Shown in pieces: positions 27,408 through 37,000 of a DNA stretch of 64,000 nucleotides (its first letter is position 1; the number at the start of each line of letters is the position of its first letter). Source of the DNA: Rhodothermales bacterium (GTDB lineage: Bacteria; Bacteroidota; Rhodothermia; Rhodothermales; UBA10348); contig JANJTM010000034.1 in the NCBI GenBank assembly GCA_024711125.1, forward strand, positions 61,603 to 125,602, written 5' to 3'. A program made the position numbers and the translations under genes. The notes beneath the pieces are model-generated. The model was given only the letters and a program-made list of their open reading frames with translations, was not told the origin of the DNA and did no database searches.

Positions 27408-28844
27408 TCAGCGCCCGAATCGCTCCAGGATCCACCCCGAGATCGTGTCCAATGCCTGCGGCGCGATCGTCTCCTCGATCTGCCCGTACTCCGTAGGACT
27501 GCCTGTAGTCGCCGTCTGGAATAGGTGATTGAGCCCCTCGAGAGGCAGCGCCGTCACGTCGGCGTTGCCGGCCTCGCGCAGCGCGCCAACGATCGCATCC
27601 AGGTTTTCCTGCCACGGGACCTGGAGATCGAGGGTTCCGTTCAGGGCCAGTACGGGTACGGTCACTTTCCGCAAGGCCGGCAACGGGTCGTAGGACAGGA
27701 AATATCGGAACCAGGGCGAGTTGACCTGCGCGACCTGTCGATCGATGAGCGCGTCCGTGTTGCCGCCCGTAAGCCCGGATTCGGTACGCTCGGCTTCGCT
27801 CATCGACGCCAGGTCGGCCGTCATGAGCGCCTTCAGGGAGGCCGAAGCCCGCGCCGTGTCGGGCTCGTTCTCGACGATGTCGAAATAGGCGGCCTGTCGT
27901 TTCGCATTGGCCTCGAGCCGCGTCGCTTCGACGCCCTCGGCCCGACCGATCAGGGTGGACTGGAGCAGCACGATGTCCCGGCCGTCGAGACCGGGTGCCG
28001 CCAGCAGAACGAGGAACGCGATGTCGGTCGACTCGATGGCGGCCATGGGTGCGACCAGCCCGCCCTCGCTGTGACCCACGAGACCGATCCCGTCGGGCCT
28101 GACCTCGGGGCGCGTACGCAGCCAGGCGATCGCAGAAAGCGCATCCGAGGCGAAGTCCCTGGATGTTGCCGACGGGAAATCGCCCGTCGATCCGCCTACC
28201 CCGCGATCGTCGTACCGGAGCACGGCGATGCCCGAGCGGGTCAGGTGATCGGCCAGCACGAGGAACGGTTTGTGCTCCAGCAATTCCTCGTTGCGGTCCT
28301 GGGGGCCGGACCCGGTCACCAGCGCTACCGCGGGGAATGGGCCGTCCCCCGCGGGCGTCGTGAAGGTGCCGGCCAACGTGATTCCGGCCTCGCCGTTGGC
28401 GAATTGCACATCCTCGCTTCGGTACGGATAGGGCGGTTTCGGCTCCTGGGGGCGCTTCGGGGCTTCGGGTTCGTCGCCCCGCTCGAGGGAGAGCGGCAGC
28501 GACATTCCACCCTGCGACCAGGTACCCTCCAAGCGGTTCGCCGAGGCGTCCAGGGTGCCGGCGTAGGTACCGGCGATGGCCGAAACCTCGAAGCGTACGG
28601 ATGACCCATCGACGATCACGGCACTGATCGGAATGCCGCGCGCACCCTGGTCCGGGCTGTCGAGCGTCGCGGCAAAGCCGCCGTCTTCGGTCGCCTGCAC
28701 GTTGAAGACCAACCGCAGCTTCACGCCCACGTCCAGGGTGCCGACCCACGAACCGGCGAGATTCGGACCATCCTGGGCCCGGAGGCGAAGCGGAGCGCCG
28801 AGCGCTACGGCGAAAACGACGGCCAGCAGGAAGGAGGTACGCAT
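27408..28844 (-). CDS. Secreted alpha/beta hydrolase with N-terminal beta domain
   Basis: A 478-residue exported serine hydrolase. Signal peptide MRTSFLLAVVFAVALGAPLRLRAQ. Residues about 28-125 are the same beta domain as in the CocE-like protein (LAGSWVGTLDVGVKLRLVF, ATLDSPDQGARGIPI, GTWSQGGMSLPLSLER). The catalytic part resembles dienelactone-hydrolase/esterase folds: ALVTGSGPQDRNE, VLRYDDRGVGGSTGDF, GLVGHSEGGLVAPM (nucleophile Ser), LALNGTLDLQVPW (acid) and LEGLNHLFQTA (His). Substrate unknown; exported esterase or peptidase activity is likely. Divergent from the FecR/CHAT genes across 256 bp. Confidence 0.88.
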   Translation of the reverse strand: MRTSFLLAVVFAVALGAPLRLRAQDGPNLAGSWVGTLDVGVKLRLVFNVQATEDGGFAATLDSPDQGARGIPISAVIVDGSSVRFEVSAIAGTYAGTLDASANRLEGTWSQGGMSLPLSLERGDEPEAPKRPQEPKPPYPYRSEDVQFANGEAGITLAGTFTTPAGDGPFPAVALVTGSGPQDRNEELLEHKPFLVLADHLTRSGIAVLRYDDRGVGGSTGDFPSATSRDFASDALSAIAWLRTRPEVRPDGIGLVGHSEGGLVAPMAAIESTDIAFLVLLAAPGLDGRDIVLLQSTLIGRAEGVEATRLEANAKRQAAYFDIVENEPDTARASASLKALMTADLASMSEAERTESGLTGGNTDALIDRQVAQVNSPWFRYFLSYDPLPALRKVTVPVLALNGTLDLQVPWQENLDAIVGALREAGNADVTALPLEGLNHLFQTATTGSPTEYGQIEETIAPQALDTISGWILERFGR

Positions 28845-29100
28845 ACGAAAAGGGTGATGGGAGCGGGACCAACCACGTACGGCCGAGAGTCCGTCCGGAT
28901 TCGTGGGGCGAGGTGCCTCGAGGCACCGGGCAGCGCACCCCGGCCGCGTAGGGGAATCCTGTACGGAATTATCTGCAACCCGCCAACGGTTGCCCCGCGT
29001 GCGGTGTATTATGCACGGAGCCGGGATCCGCGCTTCCCGCCGTCGCACCCGGAGGCCCGGGCCCGCGGCAGCGGCACCGCACAGACTTGCCCTCATCGCC

Positions 29101-30057
29101 ATGACGCACCGCATCTTCGGCCTGCTGACCCTGTTCGCACTGTTGGCCATTCCCGTCGCCTCGGCCCGGCAGTCCGCAGCGCTTGTCACCGACATATCGG
29201 GGGATGTTCGCGTAGCACGGGCCTCCGGCGGCGCGTCCCAGGCCGCGACGTGGGGCATGCAGCTCAATGTCGGAGACCGGGTTACGAGTGCCTCCGGCGC
29301 GAGGGCCTCGTTGCTGTATTCCGCCACGAACTCGATCGTCACGGTGGCTTCGGGCGCGACGCACGAAGTGGGCAGCGCGGCCGATGGCGCAGGAGCGTCA
29401 CGTCCGGCCGGGGCGCCACGCATCGCGGCCGTCAGCGAACTCACGCTCGCACGGGCCGGTGCGGGCGAGGTCTCGGCACTCGGCGGCCTGCGCGCCGGCG
29501 AACGCGAACAGGCCATCGTGAACCTCACGCCGCGCCAGACGCGCATCCGCCAGGGGCGGCCGACCTTCGCCTGGATGGCGTCGGAGGAATTCGAGGGGTA
29601 CCGTGTGCGGTTGTACGACGCGGCCGGTCGCGAAGTGTGGACGGGGGCGGCCACGGGTTCGGAACGGGTGTACCCCGACGATGCGCCGGCCCTTGTCGCG
29701 GGCTCCCAGTACGTGTGGAACGTGGAAGGCGAGACGATGCTCGATGCCGTCTCGTCGCAGTTGACGCCGTTCGAGGTCCTGTCGGACGAAGAGGAGACGA
29801 TCGTCGCCGAGGGTCTGGGCGGAATTTCCGACGCCATGGCCGGCGCGGCGGACGAGACCACCCGCGACTACCTGCTGGGAGCGTTCTACGTGGACCACGG
29901 CCTGCTCTTCGACGCGGTAGACGCCTTCTCGCGTATCGCGCGTCGCCATCCGGACGCGGCCCTGGTGCACGAGATCCTCGGGAATCTCTACTACGACCTC
30001 GGGCTGAAGGACGAGGCCGTCGCTGCGCTCAAGCGCGCGCTGGCCGCGCGGAACTGA
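29101..30057 (+). CDS. Secreted FecR-like/TPR protein
   Basis: A 318-residue exported protein; ATG 29101 (MTHRIFGLLTLFALL) gives a signal peptide ending ASA. Residues about 26-90 look like a FecR/LysM-adjacent sensory fold (LVTDISGDVRVARA, QLNVGDRVTSASGARASL, TVASGATHEV). An Ig-like segment follows (RQGRPTFAWMASEEFEGYRV), and the C-terminus has one to two TPR-like hairpins (LLGAFYVDHGLLFDAVDAF, ILGNLYYDLGLKDEAVAAL). It is separated by 1 nt from the CHAT gene, so the products probably act together. In FecR systems such folds sense or transmit envelope signals; no ECF sigma gene is adjacent. Confidence 0.78.
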   Translation: MTHRIFGLLTLFALLAIPVASARQSAALVTDISGDVRVARASGGASQAATWGMQLNVGDRVTSASGARASLLYSATNSIVTVASGATHEVGSAADGAGASRPAGAPRIAAVSELTLARAGAGEVSALGGLRAGEREQAIVNLTPRQTRIRQGRPTFAWMASEEFEGYRVRLYDAAGREVWTGAATGSERVYPDDAPALVAGSQYVWNVEGETMLDAVSSQLTPFEVLSDEEETIVAEGLGGISDAMAGAADETTRDYLLGAFYVDHGLLFDAVDAFSRIARRHPDAALVHEILGNLYYDLGLKDEAVAALKRALAARN

Positions 30058-30058
30058 C

Positions 30059-33000
30059 ATGGCACGGCTGCTCGCGCTGCTCCTGCTCCTTCTTCCGTCG
30101 GCCGCCGGCGCGCAGACGGTCGCGGATCGGCTGCGGCACGCGGCGATCGCGGGGGACGGTGTGGATCGCCTCGTGGCGGCGCATCGGCTTGCGGTCAAAC
30201 CGGTCGTGCAGGAACTCGTGCGGGTTTCTGCCGCGGCGACGCTGGCCGGTCGGCCTGACTCCGCGCGAGCGGCGTCGTCGGCGGCCGCCCGCCTGGCGAG
30301 CGCGTTCCAGGCTGCGTTCGGCGAGGCAAGCCTTTCCCTCGTGGTCGAGTCGTTGGGGCGGTGGGACGCGGAGCAGCTTCGTTCGAAGCTCGCGGCCGAC
30401 AGCCTGCTGGCTGCGGGTGTGGCGGTGCGGCAGCAACAGCCGGAAACCGCGCGGGGGCTCTTCGCGGCGGCGCTGGAGGCGTACCGTGGCATCGGCGATC
30501 GGCACGGCGAGGCCGAAACGCTCGGTCAGATCGGGTACGTGACGTGGTTCCTGGAACGGCCGGCCTATGTCGAGCGCAACCTCGAGGCCCTGGCCGCGCG
30601 TCGTGCGGTGGACGACAGGCAGTTGGTGGGCAATACGCTGAACGACCTCGGGCTCGGGTACCGCGACGTGGAGAAGAACCTGCCGAAGGCGCTCGAGGCC
30701 TACCGGGAGAGCGAGGCCGTTCGGCGGGCCATCGGCGATACGTTGGCGCTGAGCCGGCTGCTCCCGAACATGGGACGGGTTTTCGAGGGCCTCGGTGATT
30801 TCTCGGCCGCACGGGCCTACTACCTGGACGGGGGTGCGATGTACCTGGCGGTCGGGGACACGGCGCGGTGGATCGGGCAGATGTCCAATACGGCCGGGCT
30901 GCTCACCGACTACGCCGATCGTCACGCCGAGGCGCTCGCGATCCTCCTGAGCCTCGACAGGGCGCTGGACCGGTCGGGCGACGCCCGCGCGCGGGCGGTC
31001 GTACTGAGCAACGCGGGCATCATCCGCCGGCGGCTCGGGGATTTCGAGGGGGCGGTCGAGGCGTACCGGGAGGCCATCCGCCTGTCCGAGGAGAACGGGT
31101 TCGACGATCTCCTGGCCAAGGCCTACAACAACCTCGGGGTCCTTTACATCTTCCTTTCCCGCTCGGACCGGGCCGTTCCGATCCTGGAACGCGCGCTCGG
31201 GCGTACCGCGGCGGATGACCACGACGGGCGGGCCGATGCGCTCCTGAGCCTGTCCAGCGCGCATTTCCAGCAGCGGGACTACGAACGGGCCCGCTACTAT
31301 TCGGCGCGCGCGGATTCGGTCGTGGCGGATCCCGTGCGGCGCGCGAAGGCCGTGAAGATGCGCGCCGACATCGAACTGCGCGACGGCGAGCCCGAGGCGG
31401 CGATCCCCGCCTTCCGGGAACTGCTTGCGCTCGGAACCCGCCTGGAGGTCCCGATGCTGGTCTCCGACGGCCATTTCGGACTTGCCGAGGCTTACGAACG
31501 CTCCGGGCGGGCGACGGAGGCGGTCACGGCCTACGACGAGGCGCTCCAGACGCTCGAATCGGCGAGGGGGCGGCTCTATACGCAGGAGGACAAAGCCGGA
31601 TACCTCGCGCAGTCGCGGTACCTGTACGAGGAGGTTCTGCATTTCCTCACCCGTCAGGCCATCGGCGAGGCCCCCGTGGGGCAGGTTTCGCCGGGCCAGC
31701 GGCCCCGCTTTGCCGAGAAGGCGTTCGAGGTGGCCGAGCGCGGAAAGGCGCGCGCGTTCCTCGACCAGATGGCCGAGGCGCTCGCCGGCGTTCGGGAGGG
31801 GGTGGATCCCGGACTGCAGGAGGACCTCGAGGCCCTGTCGCGGAACATGACGACGCTTCGCGAGCAGCTCGCGGCCGCCGATCCGGACTCGCAGGCCACC
31901 GAGATCGCCGAACTCAAGGGCCTCGTGGCGTCGATGGAGACCGAGTACGAGCGGGTGGAGCGCGAGATGCGGGCCCAGAACCCGCGCTTCGCGGCGATGC
32001 GCTACCCGGACCCGGTGACCCTGTCCGAACTGCGCGCCGAAGTGCTGCGACCCGGCGAACTGCTCCTCCAGTACTCGCTGGGAGACTCGTCGTCCACGCT
32101 CTGGGCGGTGACACGGGACGGTTTCTCGATCCACCGCCTGCCCGTGCGTTCCGAAATCGAGGGCCAGGTCCAGGTACTGCGGGCCGCCCTGGAAATCCCG
32201 GACGACGCGTCGCTCGAACGCTTCGCCCTGCCGGCGCGTGCGTTGTTCGACGGATTGCTGGGACCGGTGGCCGGCCTGCTCGCCGGCGCGGACGAACTCA
32301 CGGTTGTGCCCGACGGTGCGCTGAGCTACCTGCCCTTCGAGGTGCTGCTGTCCGGGCCCGCGGGCGCGGACTTCCGCTCGGCTCCATACCTGGTGCGGCA
32401 GGTACCGATAGCCTACGTGCAGAGCGCGAGCGTGCTTCGCCAGTTGCGGCGCGAGGTAACGCCCGAATTCACGCACCAACTGCTGGCCGTGGGAGATCCG
32501 ATGTTTTCGGACGGCGGCGAACTCGGGGACCTTCGTGGTCGCGGACTGTCCCGCCTGCCCTTCACGGGGGCCGAGGTCTCGGCCATCGGCGGCCTGTTCG
32601 AACCCGCGTCGCAGGTCGTCCTGATGGAGGACGAGGCGTCGGAGGCCCGCGTGCGCGAGTCGCTCGCCGGCCGCAAGTACCGGTACGTGCATTTCGCCAC
32701 GCACGGTCTGGTCGACGACGACAGGCCCGACAATTCGGCCCTCGCGCTGGCCGGTACCGGCGGGGACGCGCTGCTCGAGGTGAAGGAGATCTTCAACCTG
32801 GACGTTGATGCCGAACTCGTCGTGCTGTCGGCGTGCGAAACGGGCCTCGGACAGCTCGTGAAGGGGGAAGGAGTGGTCGGCCTGACGCGCGCCTTCATGT
32901 ACGCCGGGGCGCCCGCCGTCGTGGTCAGCCTCTGGAGCGTTTCCGACCGCTCCACTTCCACGCTGATGCGAGGGTTCTACCGCAACCTCGTCACGCGGAC

Positions 33001-33109
33001 GGGGATCGACCGATCCCTGCAGGCCGCCAAATTGGCCCTGCTCGAGTCGGCGGAAACGGCGCATCCGTTCCACTGGGCGCCCTTCGTACTCGTCGGAAAG
33101 GGAGAGTAG
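30059..33109 (+). CDS. TPR-CHAT protein (caspase-fold peptidase-like)
   Basis: A 1016-residue protein with an N-terminal signal-like segment (LALLLLLLPSAAGA), many TPR hairpins (about residues 115-520, for example LGDFEGAVEAYREAI, AKAYNNLGVLYIF), a helical linker, and a C-terminal CHAT domain. The His/Cys dyad is visible: YVHFATHG (His882) and VVLSACETGLG (Cys926), so a cysteine-protease activity is plausible. CHAT proteins with TPRs include separase-like and CRISPR-associated peptidases. Here the signal peptide and the 1-nt spacing to the FecR-like gene put it at the envelope. Substrate unknown; a large secreted protein lies 900 bp downstream. Confidence 0.88.
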   Translation: MARLLALLLLLLPSAAGAQTVADRLRHAAIAGDGVDRLVAAHRLAVKPVVQELVRVSAAATLAGRPDSARAASSAAARLASAFQAAFGEASLSLVVESLGRWDAEQLRSKLAADSLLAAGVAVRQQQPETARGLFAAALEAYRGIGDRHGEAETLGQIGYVTWFLERPAYVERNLEALAARRAVDDRQLVGNTLNDLGLGYRDVEKNLPKALEAYRESEAVRRAIGDTLALSRLLPNMGRVFEGLGDFSAARAYYLDGGAMYLAVGDTARWIGQMSNTAGLLTDYADRHAEALAILLSLDRALDRSGDARARAVVLSNAGIIRRRLGDFEGAVEAYREAIRLSEENGFDDLLAKAYNNLGVLYIFLSRSDRAVPILERALGRTAADDHDGRADALLSLSSAHFQQRDYERARYYSARADSVVADPVRRAKAVKMRADIELRDGEPEAAIPAFRELLALGTRLEVPMLVSDGHFGLAEAYERSGRATEAVTAYDEALQTLESARGRLYTQEDKAGYLAQSRYLYEEVLHFLTRQAIGEAPVGQVSPGQRPRFAEKAFEVAERGKARAFLDQMAEALAGVREGVDPGLQEDLEALSRNMTTLREQLAAADPDSQATEIAELKGLVASMETEYERVEREMRAQNPRFAAMRYPDPVTLSELRAEVLRPGELLLQYSLGDSSSTLWAVTRDGFSIHRLPVRSEIEGQVQVLRAALEIPDDASLERFALPARALFDGLLGPVAGLLAGADELTVVPDGALSYLPFEVLLSGPAGADFRSAPYLVRQVPIAYVQSASVLRQLRREVTPEFTHQLLAVGDPMFSDGGELGDLRGRGLSRLPFTGAEVSAIGGLFEPASQVVLMEDEASEARVRESLAGRKYRYVHFATHGLVDDDRPDNSALALAGTGGDALLEVKEIFNLDVDAELVVLSACETGLGQLVKGEGVVGLTRAFMYAGAPAVVVSLWSVSDRSTSTLMRGFYRNLVTRTGIDRSLQAAKLALLESAETAHPFHWAPFVLVGKGE

Positions 33110-33165
33110 GGCCCCCGCGCGATCGCCATTTGTCCATTCCGGGCATTTACTTGCGAATATCGCGC

Positions 33166-33209
33166 GTGTAAGGGTGAATCCTACACATTCTGTCGTTTTC
33201 ACCTTACAC
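33166..33209. promoter_or_regulatory. Imperfect inverted repeat before the small secreted gene
   Basis: gtgtaagggtgaa (33166-33178) faces ttcaccttacac (33198-33209), identical arms but for one extra G, in an unusually A/T-rich part of the 212-bp gap after the CHAT gene. It is suitable as a dimeric regulator operator or an RNA stem. No T-tract, so not a standard terminator. Confidence 0.35.
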
Positions 33210-33321
33210 TTCCATGTCGCAAGTGGAGCCCTCCGGCCGCGCCCTTTGGAGCCGAAACGGGCATGCGACACGATGGGGGGATCGCCCCCAGCCCTCAACC
33301 ACCGTGTCCGACATCCGACTC

Positions 33322-33897
33322 ATGCGCACCCGAGCCCTCGCTATCGGTGTACTAGCCGCCTGGGCCGCCGTGGCGGCTCCCGCCGGCGCCCAGACCCTTC
33401 GTCTTTCCCTCGATGCCCTCAGCCGCGAATCCGACGCCGTAATCGTCGGAAAGACGCTCAGCACCGAGAGCTTCTGGACCCCGGACCGCTCGGCGATCCT
33501 GACGCGCGTCACGGTGCAGGTCGAGGAGACCCTCAGCGGACAGCCTACGTCCCAGGTCGTCCTCACGGTTCCCGGCGGGCAGGTCGGCGAGTACCTGCAC
33601 GAGATCTCCGACATGCCGGTCTTCGTGCCCGACGAGGAGGTGGTCGTCTTCACGACCCGACTCGCATCCGGCGAGACGGTAGTGGCCGGCGGCCTGCAGG
33701 GCAAGCTCGAGATCGTGCGCGATGCCGCCGGCGGAGAACGCCAGGTGATCGGCTTCGCGGGACTGCTCGACGACGCGTCGCTGGGCGTGTCCGGTGCCGC
33801 CGGTGCCGGCGAGACCCTCGAAGCCGACGAAGCGAAGGCGGCATTGCCGCTCAAGGACTTCTCGGCACGCATCAAGCGCCTCAGCGTCGAGCGCTAG
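33322..33897 (+). CDS. Small secreted protein of unknown function
   Basis: A 191-residue protein. ATG 33322 (MRTRALAIGVLAAW) starts a signal peptide ending APAGAQ; an upstream in-frame ATG at 33214 lacks this property. The mature part is beta-rich (AVIVGKTLSTESFWT, TRVTVQVEETLSG, VVLTVPGGQVGEYLHEISDM, PDEEVVVFTTRL) and looks like a single sandwich domain. No catalytic motif. It lies between the CHAT gene and the giant secreted protein (112 bp), possibly one transcript. Confidence 0.6.
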   Translation: MRTRALAIGVLAAWAAVAAPAGAQTLRLSLDALSRESDAVIVGKTLSTESFWTPDRSAILTRVTVQVEETLSGQPTSQVVLTVPGGQVGEYLHEISDMPVFVPDEEVVVFTTRLASGETVVAGGLQGKLEIVRDAAGGERQVIGFAGLLDDASLGVSGAAGAGETLEADEAKAALPLKDFSARIKRLSVER

Positions 33898-34009
33898 CGT
33901 CTTCGGAGCCGCGCCGAAGGGCGCCTCCCGTGCCCGCCGTGCCGGGCACCCCCAACGATTCCGGTAGCCAGGGCCCTGCCCCCCAAGGGCCTCCAATCCA
34001 CCCGGTTCC

Positions 34010-37000
34010 ATGACCCGTTCGTCCCGTCTTCTTTCGCTGGCCGTTCTTCTCGCCGGATTCGTCGTCCCGGCCTCTGCCCAGACGTTCGTGGTGCAGCCCC
34101 AGTTCTCGGGCAACCTCACGTACGGAATGCACCTCGCCGACCTCGACGGGGATACCGATCTCGACCTCGTGTACATGGGTCTGGATGGACCGAACGTGGT
34201 CTTCAAGAACAACGGAGCGGGGGTGCTGACGCAGCACCAGGCCATCCCCAATACGCTCGCGGGCGTCGATGCGGCCACGGCCGACTTCGACCGGGACGGG
34301 GATCTCGACGTGGTGTTCGCCAACGGGTTCTTCAACAATGAAAACTGTGGCGTCCGGTGTGATGCCAATACGCTCTTCCTCAACAACGGGAGCGGCACAT
34401 TCGCGGCCGTGGCCGACTGGACCGATGGGGAAGCCGGCGGCACGCAGGAAATCGCGGTAGCCGATTTCGACGGCGACGGATGGATGGACTTCGTGACGGC
34501 GAACTGGCAGTTCAACGGCGGCACGGGTTCTGCCGTCTGGCTCAACAACGGAACGAATCCCGGCACGTTCGCGGGCTTCACCCGGCTGGAACTGCCCAGC
34601 GGCCCCCACTCGGCCCGCGCGGTCGCGGTCGGCGACTTCAACGGAGACGCGACCCCCGACATCGTGATGTCGTTCGGGCAGCTGTTCCTGTCGAACGGCC
34701 CGGCGAGCTGGACCTACTCCAGCCTTGGCTTCACTGCCGTCGAAGTGCTGGCCGGCAACGTGGACGGCGTCGACCGCGACGACATTGTCGTCCCCGGCAA
34801 CTGGGCTCAGCACCATGTGCGCCTGAACAACGGATCGGGTTCGTTCGCGGCGCAGCCCGCGTTCGGATCCAGCTCGCCCCTCTTCAAGGGCCGGCTCGTG
34901 GATATCTCCGGGGAAGGCAACCTCGATCTCGTCGTGGCCGCCGACGGCGGCGGCACGCGGGTCTACGTCGGAGACGGCTCCGGCGGGTTCACCGCCTCGA
35001 CGGTTTCTTCGCACGGCGGCAACCGCGACGTCGTGGCCGGCGACCTCAACGGTGACGGGCGCGTCGACTTCGCGAGCACGTTCAACAGCACGTTCGGCGG
35101 CGAGGTCTGGCTGAATTCCGGTCGGAACGTCTTCACGGTCACCAGCCCCGCCGATTCGGGGCCGGGTACGCTGCGCCAGGCGATCCTGAACGCCAACGCG
35201 ACCCCGAACCTCCCGCTCATCGACCGGATCGAATTTGTGCTCACGTCGAGCGTCATTGCGCCGCTATCCGCGTTGCCGGTGATCACGGAGCCGTTGTTCA
35301 TCGACGGCCTGACCCAGCCCGGGTCCACGTGCGGCGCCACGCCCGCAAACCGCGTGCTGCCGATAGGGCTGGACGGATCCGCGGCCGGCAGCGGCGCGGG
35401 AATCCAGTTCGCCCTGAGCGGCGGAGAGGCCTCGGTCCGGGGCCTTCTGATCTACAACTTCCCGGGCTCCGGCATCGAGGTGAGCGGAGCCACCAGCGGC
35501 ACGATCGCGTGCAATGCCGTCGGCACCAATGCGGCAATGAACGCCGGTCTCGCGAACGGGTCGGGTATCACCCTCTGGAACTCCAGCAACGTGGTGGTCG
35601 GCGGCGGAGCCGCGGGACAGGGTAACGTCGTCTCGGGCAACACCAGCCATGGCATCGCGTCCCTCGGGTCCGGGGCGGGCAACGCACTGTACGGCAACTA
35701 CGTCGGCCTGGCCGCCGACGGAACGACCGTCCTTCCCAACGGAGTCGTGGCGGTCGCCCTGCATGATGCAGGCACGATCGTGGGCGGGCCGACGGCCGGT
35801 CAGCGGAACTACATCGTGGGCGGCAGTCTGTTCGGAATCGAGATCTCGGGCAGCGGCCACGTCATCCTGGGCAACCACATCGGCGCGGACGTCAACGGTA
35901 ATGCCCCCGCGGGCGCCGGGCAGGCCCGTGGCATCAACGTGGGTACGGCCTCCGACGTGACCATCGGCGGGGAATCGGCGGGAGAAGGCAACCTGATCGC
36001 GTACAACAGCGGTCGGGCGATCCGGATGAACGACGATCCCGCCGCGACGGGAAACCGCGTCATCGGAAACGAGATGCGCGACAACGGCAGCCTCGGGTTC
36101 GACATCGGCGAGGACGGACTCACGGCGAACGATCCCGGGGACGCCGACACGGGCGGCAACAACCGCCAGAACTTTCCGGACGTTACCCTGGCCCACATCG
36201 ACGGCGGCGATCTGACGGTAAACCTCACCCAGAACTCGACGAATGGGGGCGGCGCGGGCTCGTCGACCTATCCGATCACCGTCCACGCTTACGTCGCCGA
36301 CGCAGCCGGCTTCGGTGGCCAGCGCTATCTCGCGTCCGCGGTCATCCCGGCAGCCTCCGCCCAGGCACCGGTGATCCTGAACTTCGGGGACGCCGCTGCC
36401 CTCGGTGTGTCGCTCGGCACGGACCTCGTGCTGACCGCCACGGACGCGGCGGGCAATACGTCGGAGTTTTCGCCGGTCGCACCGGTCGTGGATCCGCTCG
36501 TGGTGACCAATACCGACGACAGCGGCACCGGCAGCCTGAGGAGCGCGATCCTCTTCGCCAACGCCAACCCGGGAACCGATACCATTTCGTTCGCGATTCC
36601 GGGGGGCGGTCCGCATGTCATCCAGATCCTCAACTCCCTCCCGGTAATCACGGAGGCAGTCCTGATCGACGGCTATACGCAGTCCGGAGCGACCCCCAAC
36701 ACGGCGGCCGGTTTCGCACCCGGTAACGCGGTACTCATGGTAAGGGTCGAATGCGCGGTCGGGTGCCCGGGAACCACGAACGCTTTCTTCTTTACCGGCC
36801 ACTCGGGAAGCACGCTTCGCGGAGTCATGACCGGTTCTCTGACGGGCGCCGCGGTCACGTTCCACTCCAGTTCTTCCGGCAATACCGTGGCCGGAAACTA
36901 CTTCGGGACCGACGGCTCGGCCCCGCTCGGAAACGGATCGATCCAGGTGTCGGGCAGCGACAACGTGGTCGGAGGGCCGAACCCTGCCGATCGAAACCTG

